Shown here: positions 1-11,962 of the stretch, in pieces
How the letters are laid out: each line of letters opens with the position of its first letter
Position numbering within the stretch: the stretch's first letter is position 1
DNA from: Quillaja saponaria
Lineage: Eukaryota > Streptophyta > Magnoliopsida > Fabales > Quillajaceae
Direction: 5' to 3'
Length of the DNA: 64,000 nucleotides
NCBI GenBank assembly: GCA_029379385.1
Contig: CM055611.1
Span: forward strand, 2,728,001 to 2,792,000
Translations under genes and position numbers: made by a program
The notes under the pieces: model-generated
Databases searched by the model: none
What the model was told of the DNA's origin: nothing
The model's input: only the letters and a program-made list of their open reading frames with translations

Positions 1-2
1 CA

Positions 3-170
3 AACAGAAAGCCTAATCACATTCCAATTGTAAGTTTATCTGCCGATATTGCTTTTCGATTCCGTGAGTGTCTAGGTGATCTTCTTACTTCAAGATATGA
101 AGATGAGATGAGGAAGAGGTATGCAGTCTGCCTTCTAAGCATCACAAGTTCGACAGAAGAAAAGGGTTAA
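3..170 (+). other. Unidentified partial coding fragment (3' end)
   Basis: One frame stays open from the window edge for 55 codons to TAA at 168-170. The translation looks protein-like, mixed and charged, with RFRECLGDLLTS and RYEDEMRKRYAVC. Composition changes to AT-rich non-coding DNA straight after the stop. I do not recognise the family. It could be the last exon of a gene lying to the left, or a captured gene fragment next to the copia remnant that follows. No start or splice acceptor is visible because the window begins here. Confidence 0.35.
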
Positions 171-419
171 ATTCCAAAATACCCATATTACCTTTAAAAT
201 CGATTCGGGTCTATGAAGCCCAATTAAAAATTCGACCCATGTGGCTCTCTGTGAAATCGTTCGAACTCGCCACAAACTCGCGATTTCACGATCTTGCTGT
301 CGAGTTCATGATCTTGTTTCCGTGTTTTAAAGACTCTGATCTTGCTACCATGACAACTCGGAGTGCTGGCTTCAAATCGTAAGATAGTACGATCTTACCT
401 TCCAAAGCACTGCATGTCT

Positions 420-3010
420 TGACAACATTGGTTCTATGTTCCTGACATGAAAAACAATCTTCTCAGCCTAGGACAACTTCTTAAAAAAGGATGTGAAATG
501 CAGATGCATAATAAGCAAATTGCAATATTTTATGACAAAGATACATTAGTTCTAAAAGTTCCCTTATCAAAGAACTGTATGTTTAAAGTAAAAATTTCAA
601 GTGATATGTATCAATGCTTTAATGCAATTGTAAAATATGAAAACTAGTTATGGCATCTTAGATTTAGGCCATTTAAATTTTAAAAGTCTGGATTTGCTTG
701 GAAGATGTGAAATGGTAAAGGGTAAGGGTTTGCCAATGATAGAAACATATTAAAAAATTGTGTTAGGGTTGTATCTTAGGCAAACAACACAGGAGACCAT
801 TTGTGGAAAGTAATACATGGCGTGCTACAAAGCCATTAGAGTTGATACATTCTGATGTCTGTGGTCCGATGAATATTTTATCAATTGGAAAAAATAGATA
901 TTTTGTCATTGTTATTGATGATTTCAGCAAGAAGAAAATATGAGCTTATTTTTTAAATAGAAAATGCAAAGTTTTGGATACTTTCAGAAAGTACAAAGTA
1001 CTTGTGGAGAAGCAAAGTGGTCAACTCCTAAAAATGTTAAGAACTGATGGTGGAGGTGAATGCAACTCTAGAGACTTTAGAGAATATCTTGCCAAAAATG
1101 GAATTGAGCATGATGTGATAGTTCCCTATACACCATAACACAATGGAGTGGCAGAAAAGAAGAATCAAACTATTAAGGACATGATAAGAAGTTTGCTAAA
1201 AGCCTAAAGGTATGCCAGATTATTTTTAGGCTGAATCTATCTCATGTTCTGTTTACTTATTGAATAGATCTCTTACAATAAGTGTGAAATATATTACAGC
1301 TGTAAGACATCTGAAGGTGTTTGGCTGTATTGCATATGCTCATGTTCCAAGGGAAGGTAGGAAAAAGCTAGATGACAGAGGAGAGAAGATAGTCTTTATA
1401 GGCTATCATTTCAAACAAGGGTACAAGTTGTTCAATCCCGCACATATAGTGGCAGATCCAGAAAATTTTGTCCATAGGAACAAATATGTTTTATTTTTTT
1501 AAAATAAAATTTGCTAAGTTGTATGGACTTATTTTTTTCTCACGAAAATAATAAAAAATATTGCAATTTTAATTTTGATAAATCAAATTTCGATAATAAT
1601 TTTTAATAAGAAGATAATGAGGTTAGATGCCAAACTAATGAGATTGATAATTTCTAAAGACAATTTAATAAAAAGCCTAGAAGTTATTTTCTAAAATTCG
1701 TAGAATATTCGAGTCAACTTTTAAGAGTTGTGAAATATACTATGGTTATCAGATGTCATGACTTTAGAGAGAAAAAACTCAAATAGAGTAAGAAAATTTA
1801 AATATTTGAATATGTTTTCCCTTACTAAATTGTTAGATTTTTAGTAAATTTTAAAAAATTAAGCCGTCAAAATTTGAAATTTAAAAAGAATAATTAACTA
1901 ATGTTTGTTTGATTTTTGTCTTTTGAGAAATTTATTAGCAGATGAAATTGAAATTCTTTAAAATCATTAGAGGACAAATTTTTATTTAACAATAAATGAG
2001 TGGGAGAAATATAATACTTTTCATAGAGCCTATATAAATTACGAAAGCCAGTGGGCTCAATTGCCCCCACTGGCTTGTACGTAGATCCGCCCCTGCACAC
2101 CACCCACCACCACCATGCCCTCATACCATTATCACTAGGTGTATGCATGGCATTCGTAAACTCAAGATAGTTTCTTTTTTCTTTTTTTTTCCTCCTCCAC
2201 ACCCGGCCTCCCACTCGAGCCCACTTGTTTTTCTCAAGCCAGTAAAACTTCTGAATGGAGGCAAGCTATGAATGATTAGTCTAACACTCTATTACAAAAT
2301 ACTACTTGACAATTAGTCCCTTATCCATAAATATCAGAATATGATAGGTTTTAAATGGGTACATAAAGTGAAACAGAAAGCAAATGGTCAGACTATTATA
2401 GGTTTTAAATGGGTATATAAAGTGAAACAAGAAGCAGATGGCTCCATTAAAAGGTATAAGACAAGGTTGGTTGCTAAATGATATAAACAAGAACATGGAT
2501 TGAAATATGACGACAAATATAATATTGTGGAGAAGCCTTCTACTATTCGGCATTATATTATATCTTGTTTTATCAAGATCTTCGCATGTTCATCAATTAA
2601 ATGTGAAAAATGCTTTTCTATATGATGTTTTACACGAGCAAGTTTATATGAAGCAACCGTCTGGGTTTTGTTCATCTTTAGTATCATGATTTTGTTTGTA
2701 TATTGAATAAATCCAAATATATATGGTCTTAAACAGGCTCCGAGAGCGTAGTTGGAACACTTTACTACTTTTTGTTCTCATGATTTTCTCTGCAACAAAA
2801 CTGAAAACTCTATGTTAATTATTTACTCTTCTGTTCAGATATGACTGTCTTATTAGTTAATGTTGATGATATTATACTGACTGGCTCTTCTTCTCATTTG
2901 TAGCAACTACAAGGTTAAATTAGAATTTCAGTGACACATCTTGGCAAGTTGAATCATTTATTGGCTATTGAGGTTTCCTACAACTCTGATGTTAACTACT
3001 TCGATCAATG
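420..3010 (+). mobile_element. Ty1/copia LTR retrotransposon remnant (decayed polyprotein)
   Basis: Pieces of a copia polyprotein appear in the expected order on the plus strand, broken by stops and frameshifts. At 447-647 is a GAG-pre-integrase segment (MKNNLLSLGQLL). At about 835-1200 is the integrase core, with ELIHSDVCGPM, a region around RTDGGGE and the NGVAEKKNQT block. At 1300-1450 is the post-integrase HLKVFGCIAYAHVP and FIGYHFKQGYKLF. From about 2340 to 3010 is reverse transcriptase, with WVYKVKQEADGSIKRYKTRL, then VHQLNVKNAFLYDVLHEQVY at 2585-2650 and YGLKQAPRA near 2720. The gap at 1500-2330 is AT-rich and holds no polyprotein. I found no LTR pair, so the element is old and probably rearranged. 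It cannot encode a working protein. Confidence 0.9.
2030..2220. repeat. GC-rich transposon-terminus-like block inside the copia remnant
   Basis: An abrupt GC-rich stretch holds an imperfect palindrome: GCCAGTGGG at 2047-2055 faces CCCACTGGC at 2066-2074. It is followed by a GATCCGCCCCTG motif. Plant transposon ends often look like this, and the block sits between the integrase and reverse-transcriptase parts of the copia remnant, so it may be an insertion within it. Family not identified. Confidence 0.3.
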
Positions 3011-3704
3011 AAAGGGTATGCGAACATGCAGATTCTGAGGCAGTCTTGTTATTTTTCTGAGTACTATAATTTAGAGATTGGGTGTTTTAAGCCTCAGGGC
3101 CCAATGAGACCCACATCCTATAAGTGAAGTCTTTATCATGTATTCGATTAACAAAGAAAAATAAACAATTCTATATATGCCACCATTGGGGTTTTATACA
3201 CGTAGCATTTTCCCAATTGCCAAAAGAGTAGAAAGCCACTAATTAATAACTAATCAGGTAGCCAAGCTCATAATGCATTACAGTTGTGTGGGAAAATTGC
3301 AAATTACAGCTGCATAATCCACTCAGCTAAATTAGCTTTCAAGGATACCTGTAGGGTGTTCGATAAAATGCGTCAATGAAGGATTGAATTTGCAATCTGC
3401 ACTATTAAGAAGTTAACTCTTCGGGCTTAGCAAGTAAAAAGTTAAATTTGACTTTTCATCCTCAGTGAAAACATGTGTTAGCTTTTTGCATGGTCTAAGA
3501 GAGCATGAAATGAAATACATTGTATTAATTTTCTTAAATATTTAATCCTCTACATGCAATCCAAAGGAAGATGTCTAGTAGAATAATTGAATGAGCACAA
3601 ATACATAAAAGTATATTCATCCATTATTTAACAAGCTAGCCAACCAGTTGACCCTCTATTTATATGTAACTCTTATTTGTTTGCCTGAGAGCCAGAGATC
3701 AATT
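3011..3704. other. Intergenic / presumed promoter of the zinc-finger gene
   Basis: This AT-rich DNA lies between the copia remnant and the zinc-finger gene. No coding similarity was seen. An upstream in-frame ATG at 3648 would extend the zinc-finger protein by 19 residues, but those residues look non-coding. Confidence 0.4.
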
Positions 3705-4199
3705 ATGGAGTTTAATCCTCAAAACAATGAGAAATCAGACCCGATAAGATGGAGCAAAGATGATCATCAGGGTGCTTATGTCCAAGCTAGATCCTATACT
3801 TGTGCTTTTTGCAAGAGAGGATTCTCAAATGCACAGGCACTTGGAGGTCACATGAACATTCATAGAAGAGACAGGGCCAAGCTGAAACAACAATCTTCGG
3901 AAGAAAACTTACTCACTTTGGACATGTCAATCAAGAATACTAACCCTAATCCCAACCCCCATACTTTTGATCATCACGCGTCAGCAGAAGATCATCTTGC
4001 ATATCAAAGGGGCAAAGCAATATCTAACACTATGGAAGAACTTCAGAAGCTTCCTTTGTTTTTGGAGAGACAAAGTGCTCGCATTGAGAAAAGGGTGATG
4101 ATCAGTGAGGGTGTTGAACACTTGCTTGAAGAGAAGAGGATTGAGTCAAGTCATGCTAAGGCCGCGAAGGTGGACCTTGAGCTTCGATTAGGGGCATGA
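3705..4199 (+). CDS. Single C2H2 zinc-finger transcription factor, TAC1/LATE-like, with C-terminal EAR motif
   Basis: An intronless gene encodes 164 residues from the ATG at 3705. The plant QALGGH zinc finger spans about residues 31-60, with C33, C36, H49 and H53 as zinc ligands and the sequence [19 protein letters not shown]. The protein ends in DLELRL, the LxLxL EAR repression motif that recruits TOPLESS-type co-repressors. This order (short acidic N-terminus, one finger, spacer, terminal EAR) is that of the TAC1 / LATE FLOWERING / SUPERMAN-type family, which acts in the nucleus on growth and flowering genes. The [17 protein letters not shown] core is closest to TAC1 in my memory of the family. 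I prefer Met 3705 to the in-frame Met at 3648 because family members start shortly before the finger. The target genes cannot be inferred. Confidence 0.88.
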   Translation: MEFNPQNNEKSDPIRWSKDDHQGAYVQARSYTCAFCKRGFSNAQALGGHMNIHRRDRAKLKQQSSEENLLTLDMSIKNTNPNPNPHTFDHHASAEDHLAYQRGKAISNTMEELQKLPLFLERQSARIEKRVMISEGVEHLLEEKRIESSHAKAAKVDLELRLGA

Positions 4200-5829
4200 G
4201 CCATGCGAGACACTATCTTTGAGCACCAGACAATTCTTTTGAGTTCGCGGTTAGATTTCTAATAGGGAATCCAAGTAAGAGAGGTTTAATTTTTTTTTTC
4301 CACATCTACCTCTTCTTAATTTCCACCTTCTCCTATTTGAAGAACATTAAAAATGCCTTAGCAATGCAATAAACTGCATATTGACACTATCATTACAGGT
4401 ATATTTTTTTTGCCTGTATTGTTTCTGTAATTGCAGCTGGAGCTTCTTTGTATATTTCATTAATTATATATGGTTATTTACCTTGTATTTCTATAAAGGA
4501 AAAGGACTATATTACTTGTAAGTTGTAATCATATATATTGGCTATTTATTGTATTGTAATTCTTGCTTTATTAATTCTTCGTTTTCTTTTTTCTTTTTTC
4601 TTTTTTTCTTTTTTTTTATGAATCAAATACTTGCATGTTTGGCTTCATATAACTTGAAAGGATTATCTTGTTGATAGGTTACTATTTATGCCCATATAAA
4701 TGAAACTATTGGTTTGTATTAATTTTACTTACACGTTAATATGAAGTAGCAAGAACATTTCCATGGAAAATACATAGTAATTATGATCTCATATTTGAAA
4801 GCCTTTTGGATTTTTGTCGTCGGCAAAATAGAACTTGTTGTAATTTAATTCATCAAATAAACGAGAATGACATTGTAATTTATATTAATGACTGCTAATA
4901 TAATGACTTTTATGCCATCCGGTGGCTTAGAAAAAGTCATTGACAAGATGCAACATTCAATTCTTGACTAGATTTGTAAAAGAGAAACTTTGAAATGTCT
5001 TATTAATGCAATAATAAAGAGGTATATTTTTTTTGTCTTCCAATGAGGCCTTAGTTGAAATTAGATAAAATTATTGATTGATTGAGAATTTTCTGTCAAT
5101 AATTGTGAATACTCTTTATACTTATGTGCTGTAAATATTTAATAATTAATGAATTTTTATAGTGTAATATAAGGAAAAAAAAAGGATACATTTCTTTGCT
5201 TATTGCAGAGCTTTGTGATTCTTTGTATATCTCTTTCTAATTTCTTTAATTATATATGACTATTTTGGCTTAATATAACAACCCATGTCTCCATAGCCAT
5301 GATCCTCTTATAGCCGTTTATATATATAAAAGTGAAGATTTGCAAATAGAATTAAATACTTTTTGACAAAGTATTCGATGCAATTTTTTTAAGAGAGTCT
5401 TCATTATAACAAATGAGTGAGTTAATTGTTCTAGGAATATTATCACTCGTGTCAGATATTAGATAAAAATAATTATTCGCCATATTAGATTTACAGTTGT
5501 CATTGATACGAGTACAAATACAGAATGAGATTTTTCAGCAAATTGCTGACTTTATATATACAGTAAGAGAATAAATCTATTTATTGCATTTGGGAACAGG
5601 TAGTGTGAATCTGATCAGCTGGATCGTAGTCTTTGGATTCAAGATGATGGTGGTTCAAAGGCGGCAATTAAGAAAGGCAATCTTTGCTGGCTTTTTTGAA
5701 ATTATGTCATCTAGAAGTTTTAGTCCATCTCATAGGCATATTATTTTCCATTATCATATCAGATTTCTCTATCTGGAATCAAGGGAGGAAATCCAGGCAA
5801 TTAACCTCTTTTTTGTTTTTTTTATGAAT
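4200..5829. other. AT-rich intergenic region
   Basis: This stretch holds the 3' UTR of the zinc-finger gene and a T/C-rich tract near 4580-4620. A 104-codon frame at 5584-5898 runs into the fold-back element and resembles no known protein. Nothing else was seen. Confidence 0.4.
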
Positions 5830-6230
5830 TTGCTAACCAATGCCTTCCACTGGATAAGGAAGGATTATTATGAGTATTGGAAATGTAATAAATTATAAAT
5901 TTCAATAAAAATAAATTGTTAGTCTTGGAAACCTAATAAATTACAAATCTCATTATAATTAATGAAAAGATAATAATTAATTATCATTTTATATTTTTTA
6001 TTTGATAGACAAAATTACTCTTAGGATTAGGATAGGGTTAGGATTCGAATTAAGGTCGGGGTTAGGGTTTGGGGTTAGGATTAGAGGTAATTTTGTCTAT
6101 CAAATAAAAAAAGATAAATATAATGAAATTTGTAATTTCTTAGAATTTCAAAACTAGCAATTAATTATTATTGAGATTTGTAATTTATTACATTTCCAAT
6201 ATTCATAATTAATTCTTAACCAATGCCCGT
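5830..6230. mobile_element. Fold-back / MITE-like inverted-repeat element with telomere-like core
   Basis: Two long arms are imperfect inverted copies: about 5866-6022 and 6085-6212. The outermost match is TATTGGAAATGTAATAAATT (from 5875) against its complement ending near 6202. The innermost match is ATTTGATAGACAAAATTAC (6000-6018) against its complement at 6088-6106. The roughly 60-base loop is G-rich, with repeated TTAGGGTT, TTAGGATT and GGGGTTAGG units that resemble plant telomere repeats. Similar sequence (TAACCAATGCC...TGG...AAGG) flanks both sides, at about 5833-5862 and 6218-6245, and may be an old target duplication. No coding capacity. The arm matching was done by eye. Confidence 0.75.
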
Positions 6231-6264
6231 GCCTGGTTAGCAAGACCTTTTTTTTAATAATCGG

Positions 6265-6400
6265 ATCATTACTACATACTCAACTCAACTAAGTCTTAAA
6301 ATTCAAACTAGTTGAGGTCGGCTATATGAATCATTTTTCTCCATTTTCATTGATCCAAGGCTGTCATTTTTGATAATGCCTAGAGTAGCCATATCCTTTT
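6265..6400. repeat. Candidate LINE/SINE 3'-tail fragment
   Basis: The block around AACTAGTTGAGGTCGGCTAT (6307-6326), followed by ATGAATC and a C/T-rich stretch, matches a tail motif I associate with dispersed plant non-LTR elements. It is a short fragment with no coding sequence. Family assignment is from memory and tentative. Confidence 0.4.
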
Positions 6401-7529
6401 ATTGGATCATTAATAAATGCTAGTTAAAAGATTGGATCATTAATACATAGTACTTAAAATTAAATCGAAATGTAATATAACTAGGTTAGCTGACATGTCA
6501 TTTAAGAGAAAATGAAAAGGAAATCAATATATGTACACATTTTTCTCACATAATTGTTTTCTATATAGATAAATTCATGAGACCTAGTAATTAATTATTT
6601 AAAAGTGAATGATAATTTTTATCGCCAAACATATAAAGAATTTATCACTATATTTAGTAAATTTATCTCTGTGTGAGAAAAATATGTATATATAACAATA
6701 CTCAAACAATAATGCTATATATGAATATTGACAGGGTTATTAGAAAATTTTGTTTGTTTATTTTCAAATTTTAAAACTTAACATTTCTTTTTGAAAATTA
6801 GATTTTTTTTTTTTTTTCCTTTCAAAATAATCAAATTTTTTCAGATAATTTTACTATAATATATCAGCTAATTATGTAATTTCTCATCTAGACTTAATGG
6901 CTTTGACTAAATGAAGAGATTGGTTAAAAACTTGAAACTTTGGAGGACTTGATTAGAAAATATTAAATCCTGAAGACCTTTAAAAAAAATATTTAATCCT
7001 TATGGACTAAATCAATAAATAAACCTTAAATGTATTGTCTGTTTTAATTTTTTTTTTCCTTGATCTTTCTATCAACAGTAAAATTCTCGTGTTTCACATT
7101 GTCATACAAAAAATTGCATCCAACTAAAGAAAGAATTGATTTTTCAAACTTTAATAGTGCACACCCTAAAATTAAACATTTTCATTTAAAGCAAATTAAA
7201 CTAGACATAATAAACACAATAAGTTTTTAGAATGACAAAAACTCAGCATTAGAGATGGCAATGGGGAGGGCCGGGCCCGGTTCGAATCCAAACTCATCTA
7301 TATTAGACAAAAAAATAGGACTCATCTAAAATCCATTACTTATTGAGTATACCCAAATTCAAGGGCCAACTCATATACCTGTTTTTTTATTTAATTGAAA
7401 AACTATGCTTTTTAAATTGAAGACTAATACAAAAATAGTCTTTCATATTCCTATTTATGTTTAAATTTAAATAGATCACTTCTCTCACATCTTTACTTCC
7501 TCGAATCCATCATTCTCATATGATTTTAA
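6401..7529. other. AT-rich intergenic region
   Basis: Mostly low-complexity AT-rich DNA. A GC-rich island at 7251-7289 carries GATGGCAATGGGG followed by GGTTCGAATCC, a perfect Pol III B-box consensus. The A-box to B-box spacing of about 25 bases is short for a tRNA, and no cloverleaf forms, so this is at most a SINE or other transposon end. Confidence 0.4.
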
Positions 7530-10422
7530 CCTACTATTTCCCCCTTGTATCACAGAGGCGGGCAACACTTCACTTTGTACTATTCCAGATGAAGAGGAAA
7601 TTCATTCCATTATCTTCAACATGAATTCTAATAAAGCCCTGGGTCCGGATGGTCTCTCTGCCATGTCTTACAAGCATTATTAGACCATTATCTTTTCATA
7701 TGTTGTGAATGGAACACTTCTTCAAGTTTGGATTCATTCTCAAAAGAATAGAACTTCACAAATATTGCACTCACTCCCTAATCAGATTTAGCTCACATGG
7801 TAAATCATTTTAGACCCATGAGCTTATGCAATGTTGTTTATAAATGTATCTCTAAAATCATTGCTAGTAGGCTTAAAACTTATCTCCCTCACATCATCTC
7901 CTCTATGCAATATGCACATGTAAAGGGAAGGCAAATTAATGATAATAGTATTATAACTCATGAGATTTTTCATTCCATGAAAAAAAATAAAATTTGCAGG
8001 AAAGGTGTGATGGCTCCGAAGATTGACATGGAGAAAGCTTTTGATATAATTGAATGGTCCAGTACCATTTTTTAGGAGTCTTGGTTTTTGTGATATATAA
8101 ATGAATTAAATGGATTTATCAATGTATTTCTACTGCAAGTTTTTCCATATTGTTAAATGGATCTCCGTTTGGTAAATTCAATGCTCAAAGAGGTATAAGG
8201 CAAGGAGACCCCTTTCCCCCTATCTTTTCATATTCTTTACAGAACTTTTGTTTACATCAATAAAACATAAGATCTTTTTCAGGGTATCAAGATTGCAATA
8301 AGTGGGACAGTGTTCTCACACCTCCAGTTTGCAGATGATCTTATTATTTTCGCAGAAGTATCTCATCGACAAGTTGCTATTATTCAGAAAATTCTGAATA
8401 CTTATTGCTCATGGTCTGGTCAGAAAGTCAATTTCCCCAAGTCTAAAATCTTCTTCAGCAGCAATGTTAATAAGGCTTTACAAATCTCTCTCAGCAACTC
8501 TCTTCAATTGCAACAACTTCACTGCTAAATATCTCGGGCTTCCACTTTCCATCCAAAGATCCAAGAAAGCTACATTCCAAGAAGCAGCCAATAGAGTTCA
8601 AATGAAAGTTGCAGGTTGGAAGACCCAAACACCCTCAAAGGCAGGCAGAACAACTCTTATAAAAGCAGTGGGACAAGCTGTTCCACAATACATCTTCCAA
8701 ACTCTACTTCTTCTAAAATATGTTTCTAATGAAATCAATGGCATGCTTCGAAAATCCTGGAGGATTGTCAAGCCAAACTCTAATAGAGCACTTTATATCC
8801 AGGCTTAGGATAAAATTTGCATGCCTAAGTCTCTCGGTGGCTTAGGTATTAGAAGAATCCAGGATGTGAATAGAGCCCAACTTGTGAAAATTGGTTGGAT
8901 AATCATAACTGAACCAAATGCTCTCTGGGTGCAAGTTCTTAAGCATAAATACTTCAGAACTCATTCTTTTCTTGAATATGATTTTAAAAGTGGCTTGTCT
9001 AGGCTATGGCATGGCATCTCTCATAGCAAGGATCTGACTGCAAAAGGAGCTTGTATCTAAATTAGCAATGTGGAAGATACTAATATATGGAAGGACCCAT
9101 GGTTACCAAACTCTAATAACTTTCATGCTCTTCCCTTTGGTAATCCAAGAATGGGCCTTATGAGAGTATCTGATCTCATTAATTCTCCGCCACAAAGATG
9201 GAATGCCAACCAAATCTATGGAAGTTTTGATGTTGATCAAGTTGACTCAATCCTGAAAATTCCTCTTCCATCCTTTCCTCGCAATGACAAATGGATTTGG
9301 TGCCCTGCAAAGAATTAAAAATATAGTTTATAATCTACATATTATGTAGACCAGTAACATCGATTTGCTAATATGCAAACCCTTAATAAAAAGACTTGGT
9401 TGGCTTTTTGGAAGTCTAAGCTCCCAGAACAACTCAAAATTTTATGGTGGCAAATTTTCTGGAACATCCTTCCCACTAGAAGTGTGTTAGCAAAACACTA
9501 CTGTTATCAGTTGTCCACTTTGTGGTCTTCATGATGAAACTCTTGAACATATTTGTTTATAGTGTGACTTCATGAAAAAATTTTGGTTTATTTCCCCATA
9601 GAGCATTCGCATTGAGGCTTTTGAGCATCTGACTGTTCAGGATTGGTTCAATTTTCTCATCAATAAAAACCCAGTCTCAGCCACTCTTCATCTTGATAAT
9701 AGAGAATTTTTTTGCTTTACCTCTGCAGCAATTTGACTCTTCTGGTTTTACAGGAATGGTTTTACAGGAACAAGATCACCCATGATCAAAATTATTATCT
9801 GCCTAATCTTGATAAAGTAAGTTTTCTATAGAAGAAGAGGTTCCAGGAGCTGACTGGCCTTTTTTACTCCTAGTTATCATGATCCAGCTTCAACAATTTG
9901 GTCCCCACCACCTGAGGGATGGACCAAAATTAACTTTGATGTTGTTTCTAGTGATACCAGTAGCTGAATAGCAGCTCTTGCAAGAGATCATGCCGGACAC
10001 ATCCTCATTGTGATCACTGCCCAGATTTGCAACACAAGTCCTCTAGTTGCCAAAGCGGAAGCATGTAAACTTGCGGCATCATTATCCCAAAGACTCTCTG
10101 ATCCAGGCTATGTTATAATTGAAGGTGATAGCCATAGCATCACAGCTGCTTTGAACAATCCAAACGATAACCCAAATTGGGAGATTGAACCTGTCATTCA
10201 AGACTCATTTCTTATTCTTTCCTCATCCACTGCGTGGGTTGCAAGGAAGGTCTCTAATGCTATAAGTTTTATTGCCCGCAATCTGGCTAAATGGGCTCTT
10301 TCTACTTGTACTGCTGTAAATGTAACTAACCCATATGCCTAGTATCAACTCCCTAATGGAGTAATTTGTATCTGTTTCTGATATCCAATGAACTACCTCT
10401 TAGCAAAACAAAACAAAAAAAA
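7530..10422 (+). mobile_element. LINE (L1-type) non-LTR retrotransposon remnant
   Basis: A 5'-truncated, mutated ORF2 lies on the plus strand. The domains run in the normal order: EEIHSIIFNMNSNKALGPDG near 7597; the RT core with FRPMSLCNVVYKCISKIIASRL at 7809-7875; GRQINDN and the MEKAFD motif near 8030-8045; the FADDLIIF catalytic box near 8329-8352; then the YLGLPLS and GRTTLIK segments at 8530-8660. The zf-RVT-like region lies at about 9390-9600, and an RNase H domain at about 9900-10340 includes IEGDSHSITAALNN. Stop codons and frameshifts break it into at least six frames. An A-rich tail (10408-10422) ends it, as expected for target-primed insertion. Not functional. Confidence 0.92.
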
Positions 10423-11515
10423 GTATTTTGCATTAAGCACAATTGGTGACCAATTCCTTAGTAGCGTTGGGGCTCTTTAAGCTCCCTCTAGTTAATATTA
10501 GATGACCTTTTGCAGCAATAGGTGGACCAAATTGAAGAACACCAAACAGTTCATGTGGAGTTCTCAGTAATTTTCATCAGTAATTAGCACTTAAGCAATC
10601 TGAATTAAAAAAAGTCCTTCCTGATATTTTAGTCAAGCATGTGTATTTTGAAACACCATTTTTTTTCTCATTAATATGTGTATTAAATATATATATATAT
10701 TTTTTTTGTCAATAAAATTAGAAAAAAAAAACCGGACTAAATTCATATTTTCATAGATATGTTCGAACTTAGACCCAATCCATAAGACAATTAGAAATAA
10801 GTGTTAGTACTCATTTTTCTCATAAAATTTATAGTAATAAATTTGAAATTCTATATATAGTTATATTACTTTACCTCAAAATCAAAATTGTAAGACAAAA
10901 ATATTTTCTCCCATTTTGACTATTGAAGAAGATATATGTAATTTTCTATGGACATTAATATAACAAAATATAGTATTACAGTTCTTCTATACATTTATTT
11001 TTAAATTGACAAATATATGTTTTGATTCTATTGAAAAAAAAATTATAAACTAAGCAAGTCTCCAAATTTTGCCTAAACTGAGCGGACCTCCAAGTTTTAT
11101 TCTCTCATAAATCCTATATGATTCTTGCTCGATTTATGTTTAACTTTCTTTAAACAGAAAAGTGTATGTCCTTCCATATGCTACACCAATCTTCATGATA
11201 GATGCATCTAATGGGATGTAAGTGGTAGAAATAGCGTTAGATAAATCTTCTAGCGAAGCTTCATTGTGTGCAAAAGTAAAAAACAGAACGTAAAAATATG
11301 CACAATATACAAGTTTTGATAACTGCGGTGTGGACATATCCCAATTGGTATCGACACTAAAAAAAAAAACTAGTGTTCGCTCTTGTAATATGCACAATAA
11401 CAAAGAACCCACAAAGTGGTTCACATAGAACAACCTCAATTTGTACAATCACCACATTATTCGAATAAAAAATAAAGGAGCAGAGGCAAAGTTATCACCT
11501 TCCATACATAATAAA
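10423..11515. other. AT-rich intergenic region
   Basis: No gene recognised. A 102-codon minus-strand frame at 11140-11448 resembles no protein I know and has low-complexity AT-rich codons. Confidence 0.35.
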
Positions 11516-11519
11516 CATT

Positions 11520-11962
11520 AAGGGTTTATTTAGGAGTTTGAAGGGAGAGTAAATAGAATGAGAGGAGAGGAGAGGAGAGGAGAGGAAAGAAGAGTAAAGT
11601 AGAGGGATAATGATAAATATCTATTGTCCCATTTGAGAGCTTGAAAAATTAAAAGGATAAGACATATTTCTTGTTTTGGAGTTGAGAGAAAATGAGAGAA
11701 GATGATATATTATTACATAATTTTATGATTACGCACTTAAAATATTTTATTAAGATATTAGTAAGTATTTAATAGAAAGAAAAGAAATACATATTAGCCA
11801 CAACACGCAAAAATTAAAATGTACATTCTCCTTTCTTTCCAAATCCTCCCAATTTAGAGAAATTTAAAAAAATAAAATTATAACTTTCAAATGAAGAAAA
11901 ATGATATGCACCTGCTCCTCTTCTTTCCTCTTCCCCCATTCCCCTCCATCCAAATAAACCCA
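11520..11962. mobile_element. MITE with GGGTTTATTT terminal inverted repeats
   Basis: The left end GGGTTTATTTAGGAG at 11521-11535 is mirrored by the right end CTCCATCCAAATAAACCC finishing near 11961. Purine-rich sequence just inside the left end (AGGGAGAG and GAGAGGAGAGG) faces pyrimidine-rich sequence just inside the right end (TCCTCTTCCCCCATTCCCC). The body is about 440 bases, AT-rich and without coding capacity, which is typical of a small non-autonomous DNA transposon. I could not define a target-site duplication, so the superfamily is open. Confidence 0.65.
11556..11600. repeat. GAGAG microsatellite
   Basis: Five-base units GAGAG/GAGGA are repeated from about 11560 to 11585 and degrade into AAAGAAGAG. 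The tract lies inside the subterminal part of the MITE. Confidence 0.8.

Noticed and set aside
5584..5898. 104-codon plus-strand frame as a gene
   Set aside because: It runs into the fold-back element, has no recognisable motif and no gene-like composition.
6020..6090. True telomeric array
   Set aside because: Only a few degenerate TTAGGGTT-type units inside a hairpin element; not a perfect TTTAGGG array.
7279..7289. GGTTCGAATCC as a tRNA gene
   Set aside because: Perfect B box, but no acceptor or anticodon stem can be formed around it.
11140..11448. 102-codon minus-strand frame as a gene
   Set aside because: Phe/Leu/Tyr-rich translation driven by AT composition, no domain, no promoter signs.
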